A stretch of 64,000 bases of DNA, from assembly GCF_015206815.1 (NCBI RefSeq), contig NZ_JADEXZ010000003.1, positions 1 to 64,000 on the forward strand. Reading direction: 5' to 3'. Positions 62,959-64,000 of this stretch are shown here, one piece after another. Under the pieces are notes generated by a model. That model searched no databases. It saw nothing but the letters and a program-made list of their open reading frames with translations, and had not been told where the DNA came from. This DNA is from Fortiea sp. LEGE XX443. Its GTDB lineage: Bacteria > Cyanobacteriota > Cyanobacteriia > Cyanobacteriales > Nostocaceae. Each line of letters opens with the position of its first letter. The stretch's first letter is position 1. The position numbers and the translations under genes are program-made.

Positions 62959-64000
62959 ATGTTTGAATTGGTTATCAAAGGCGTGCCTGTAAAACGCGGT
63001 CAGGCGTGCGAACATATGAGTTATGTTGCCAGCATCACATTTGGAGATGTTGTCCGACTGTTAAATGACGGTCATCTTTATATCCCCAACATTCCGGAGT
63101 TGCCAGACTTTGCTCAACGTAAACTTAACCAGACACGAGTTAAGGCGATCGCTCGGTATATCTTAGAGACTTATCAGGATGGAACTACTTTTTTCCCACC
63201 GATTTGCGTTAACGTTCAACCATCCCCAACTTACAGAGATGGCAATATCTACCTTCCTTACCATTCGGTTAGTTTGCGGTTAACCGACGGTCAACATCGA
63301 TGCTATGGCATTCGCCAAGCATTGCAAGATATCCAGGCGCAAGAGTCAGAGTATGCGATCATCCTTTCACAATTAGAAATTGGCGTGTTGATATATGCAG
63401 GACTGTCATTAGAAGAGGAACGCCAAGCTTTTCGTGACCAAAACCTATTAGTCCAACGACCAAGTGTGTCGCTATCCCATGCCTTTGACAAGCGTTCGCC
63501 TACGGTTTTAATCGCCAAGGAATTGATTTGCCGAGTTCCTCAGTTTCGTAACAATGTGGAGACAGTGGAAAACGGGTTAGGTAAGCACAATCCCAAGCTG
63601 TTAACTTTATCAACCTTAGTCACTGCTACCCAGCATATGTTTCCTCATTTAAAATCTCAAATTGATTTAGAACCTCAAATTGATTGGGCGACAACATTCT
63701 GGGCTGCGACTGCAAACATTATTCCTAACGATCCTTGGAGAATTATGAATCAACAAGAACGTGCTACCCAAAGACAGGAGTCATTGGCAGTGAGCGCTAC
63801 CATTTTTCAAGCGCTCGGTATGTTGGCTCACGATTTATACCAAGAGGGAGTTTCAGCAGAGAAACTTATCCAATGGTTAAGTAGACTGCAAGAAATAGAC
63901 TGGAAACGTAATAATCAACTATGGCATGACCGAGGTATTACACAAGTTGGGAGTCAGGGAGAAGCTATTATTTCAAATACTAAAACGACTATCAGTGCTT
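62959..64000 (+). CDS. DndB/DpdB-type DGQHR protein, runs off the right end
   Basis: 347 codons are open to the end of the window; the stop lies outside. Start ATG at 62959, residues MFELVIKGVPVKRGQ. The motif DGQHR is at 110-114 (LRLTDGQHRCYGIRQAL), followed by the ERQAFRDQNLLVQRPSVSLS block. This is the family of DndB, which represses and gates phosphorothioate DNA modification, and of DpdB, which acts in 7-deazaguanine DNA insertion. With DpdJ/DpdK-like genes nearby, DpdB is slightly favoured, but the deciding genes lie to the right. Confidence 0.85.
   Translation, partial: MFELVIKGVPVKRGQACEHMSYVASITFGDVVRLLNDGHLYIPNIPELPDFAQRKLNQTRVKAIARYILETYQDGTTFFPPICVNVQPSPTYRDGNIYLPYHSVSLRLTDGQHRCYGIRQALQDIQAQESEYAIILSQLEIGVLIYAGLSLEEERQAFRDQNLLVQRPSVSLSHAFDKRSPTVLIAKELICRVPQFRNNVETVENGLGKHNPKLLTLSTLVTATQHMFPHLKSQIDLEPQIDWATTFWAATANIIPNDPWRIMNQQERATQRQESLAVSATIFQALGMLAHDLYQEGVSAEKLIQWLSRLQEIDWKRNNQLWHDRGITQVGSQGEAIISNTKTTISA

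Noticed and set aside
1-64000. CRISPR arrays, rRNA and tRNA genes, and a replication origin
   Set aside because: I looked for regularly spaced repeats, tRNA-like cloverleaf arms and Rep or ParA genes by eye and found none that I could support.

Overview
The window reads as accessory DNA from a filamentous, heterocyst-forming-type cyanobacterium (Nostoc/Calothrix-like, Nostocales). The evidence is the many GCGATCGC (HIP1) octamers, a regulator that matches cyanobacterial ZiaR almost motif for motif, DUF2808 and DUF1822 proteins, an IS701-type element, and short GC-rich dispersed repeats typical of Nostoc. I see no ribosomal, photosynthetic or tRNA genes, so a plasmid or a genomic island is likely. 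That is an inference.

Region 1 (about 1-29 kb) is a metal homeostasis and resistance block. It holds two similar cassettes. The first is a ZiaR/SmtB-type repressor, divergent from a Zn/Cd P-type ATPase with a His-rich loop, followed by a short CDF-like protein. The second is a P-type ATPase with two HMA domains, divergent from a CmtR-like ArsR repressor, followed by a second short CDF-like gene with a broken 5' end. Around them lie an NRAMP importer (MntH), an NrsS/RppB-type sensor kinase with its OmpR-type regulator, a CzcA/CusA-type RND pump with adaptor, a His-rich lipoprotein, a YnfA-like protein cut by an amber codon, and fragments of ZIP, ChrA and Na+/Ca2+-exchanger genes. A direct-repeat motif with an 11-bp period lies upstream of the response regulator, the RND adaptor and both DUF2808 genes, and suggests a regulon. 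An IS4-family element sits inside an IS701-like element at 12.1-15.1 kb, with both target duplications visible. Next come a DUF192 protein and a Ycf46-like AAA+ ATPase.

Region 2 (about 28.5-37 kb) is AT-rich accessory DNA: a nuclease-fold protein, an Apea-like HEPN protein, a tyrosine recombinase remnant, an A1S_2505-SLOG fusion, a Gp157-like protein, an HNH nuclease, a GNAT protein and several unknown genes.

Region 3 (about 37.3-46.6 kb) has a probable operon of HNH nuclease, sigma-like factor, DUF1822 protein and a 1611-residue TPR-CHAT protease, followed by a tyrosine recombinase and two small unknown genes.

Region 4 (about 46.8-64 kb) looks like a defence island. A PIN-like gene and an XRE-ImmA/IrrE regulator sit divergent from a compact ubiquitin-like conjugation operon: Ubl-E2 fusion, JAB-E1 fusion and DUF6527. 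The 37-bp inverted-repeat region between them is a natural shared operator. Beyond this lie a large DEAD-type helicase with a PLD protein (DpdJ/DpdK-like), a DUF2325-like protein, a UvrD-type helicase with a Cas4/RecB-like nuclease, a small probable DNA-binding gene (plus a decayed copy of it), and a DndB/DpdB-type DGQHR gene running off the right end. The modification enzymes of a DNA-marking defence system would be expected just outside the window.
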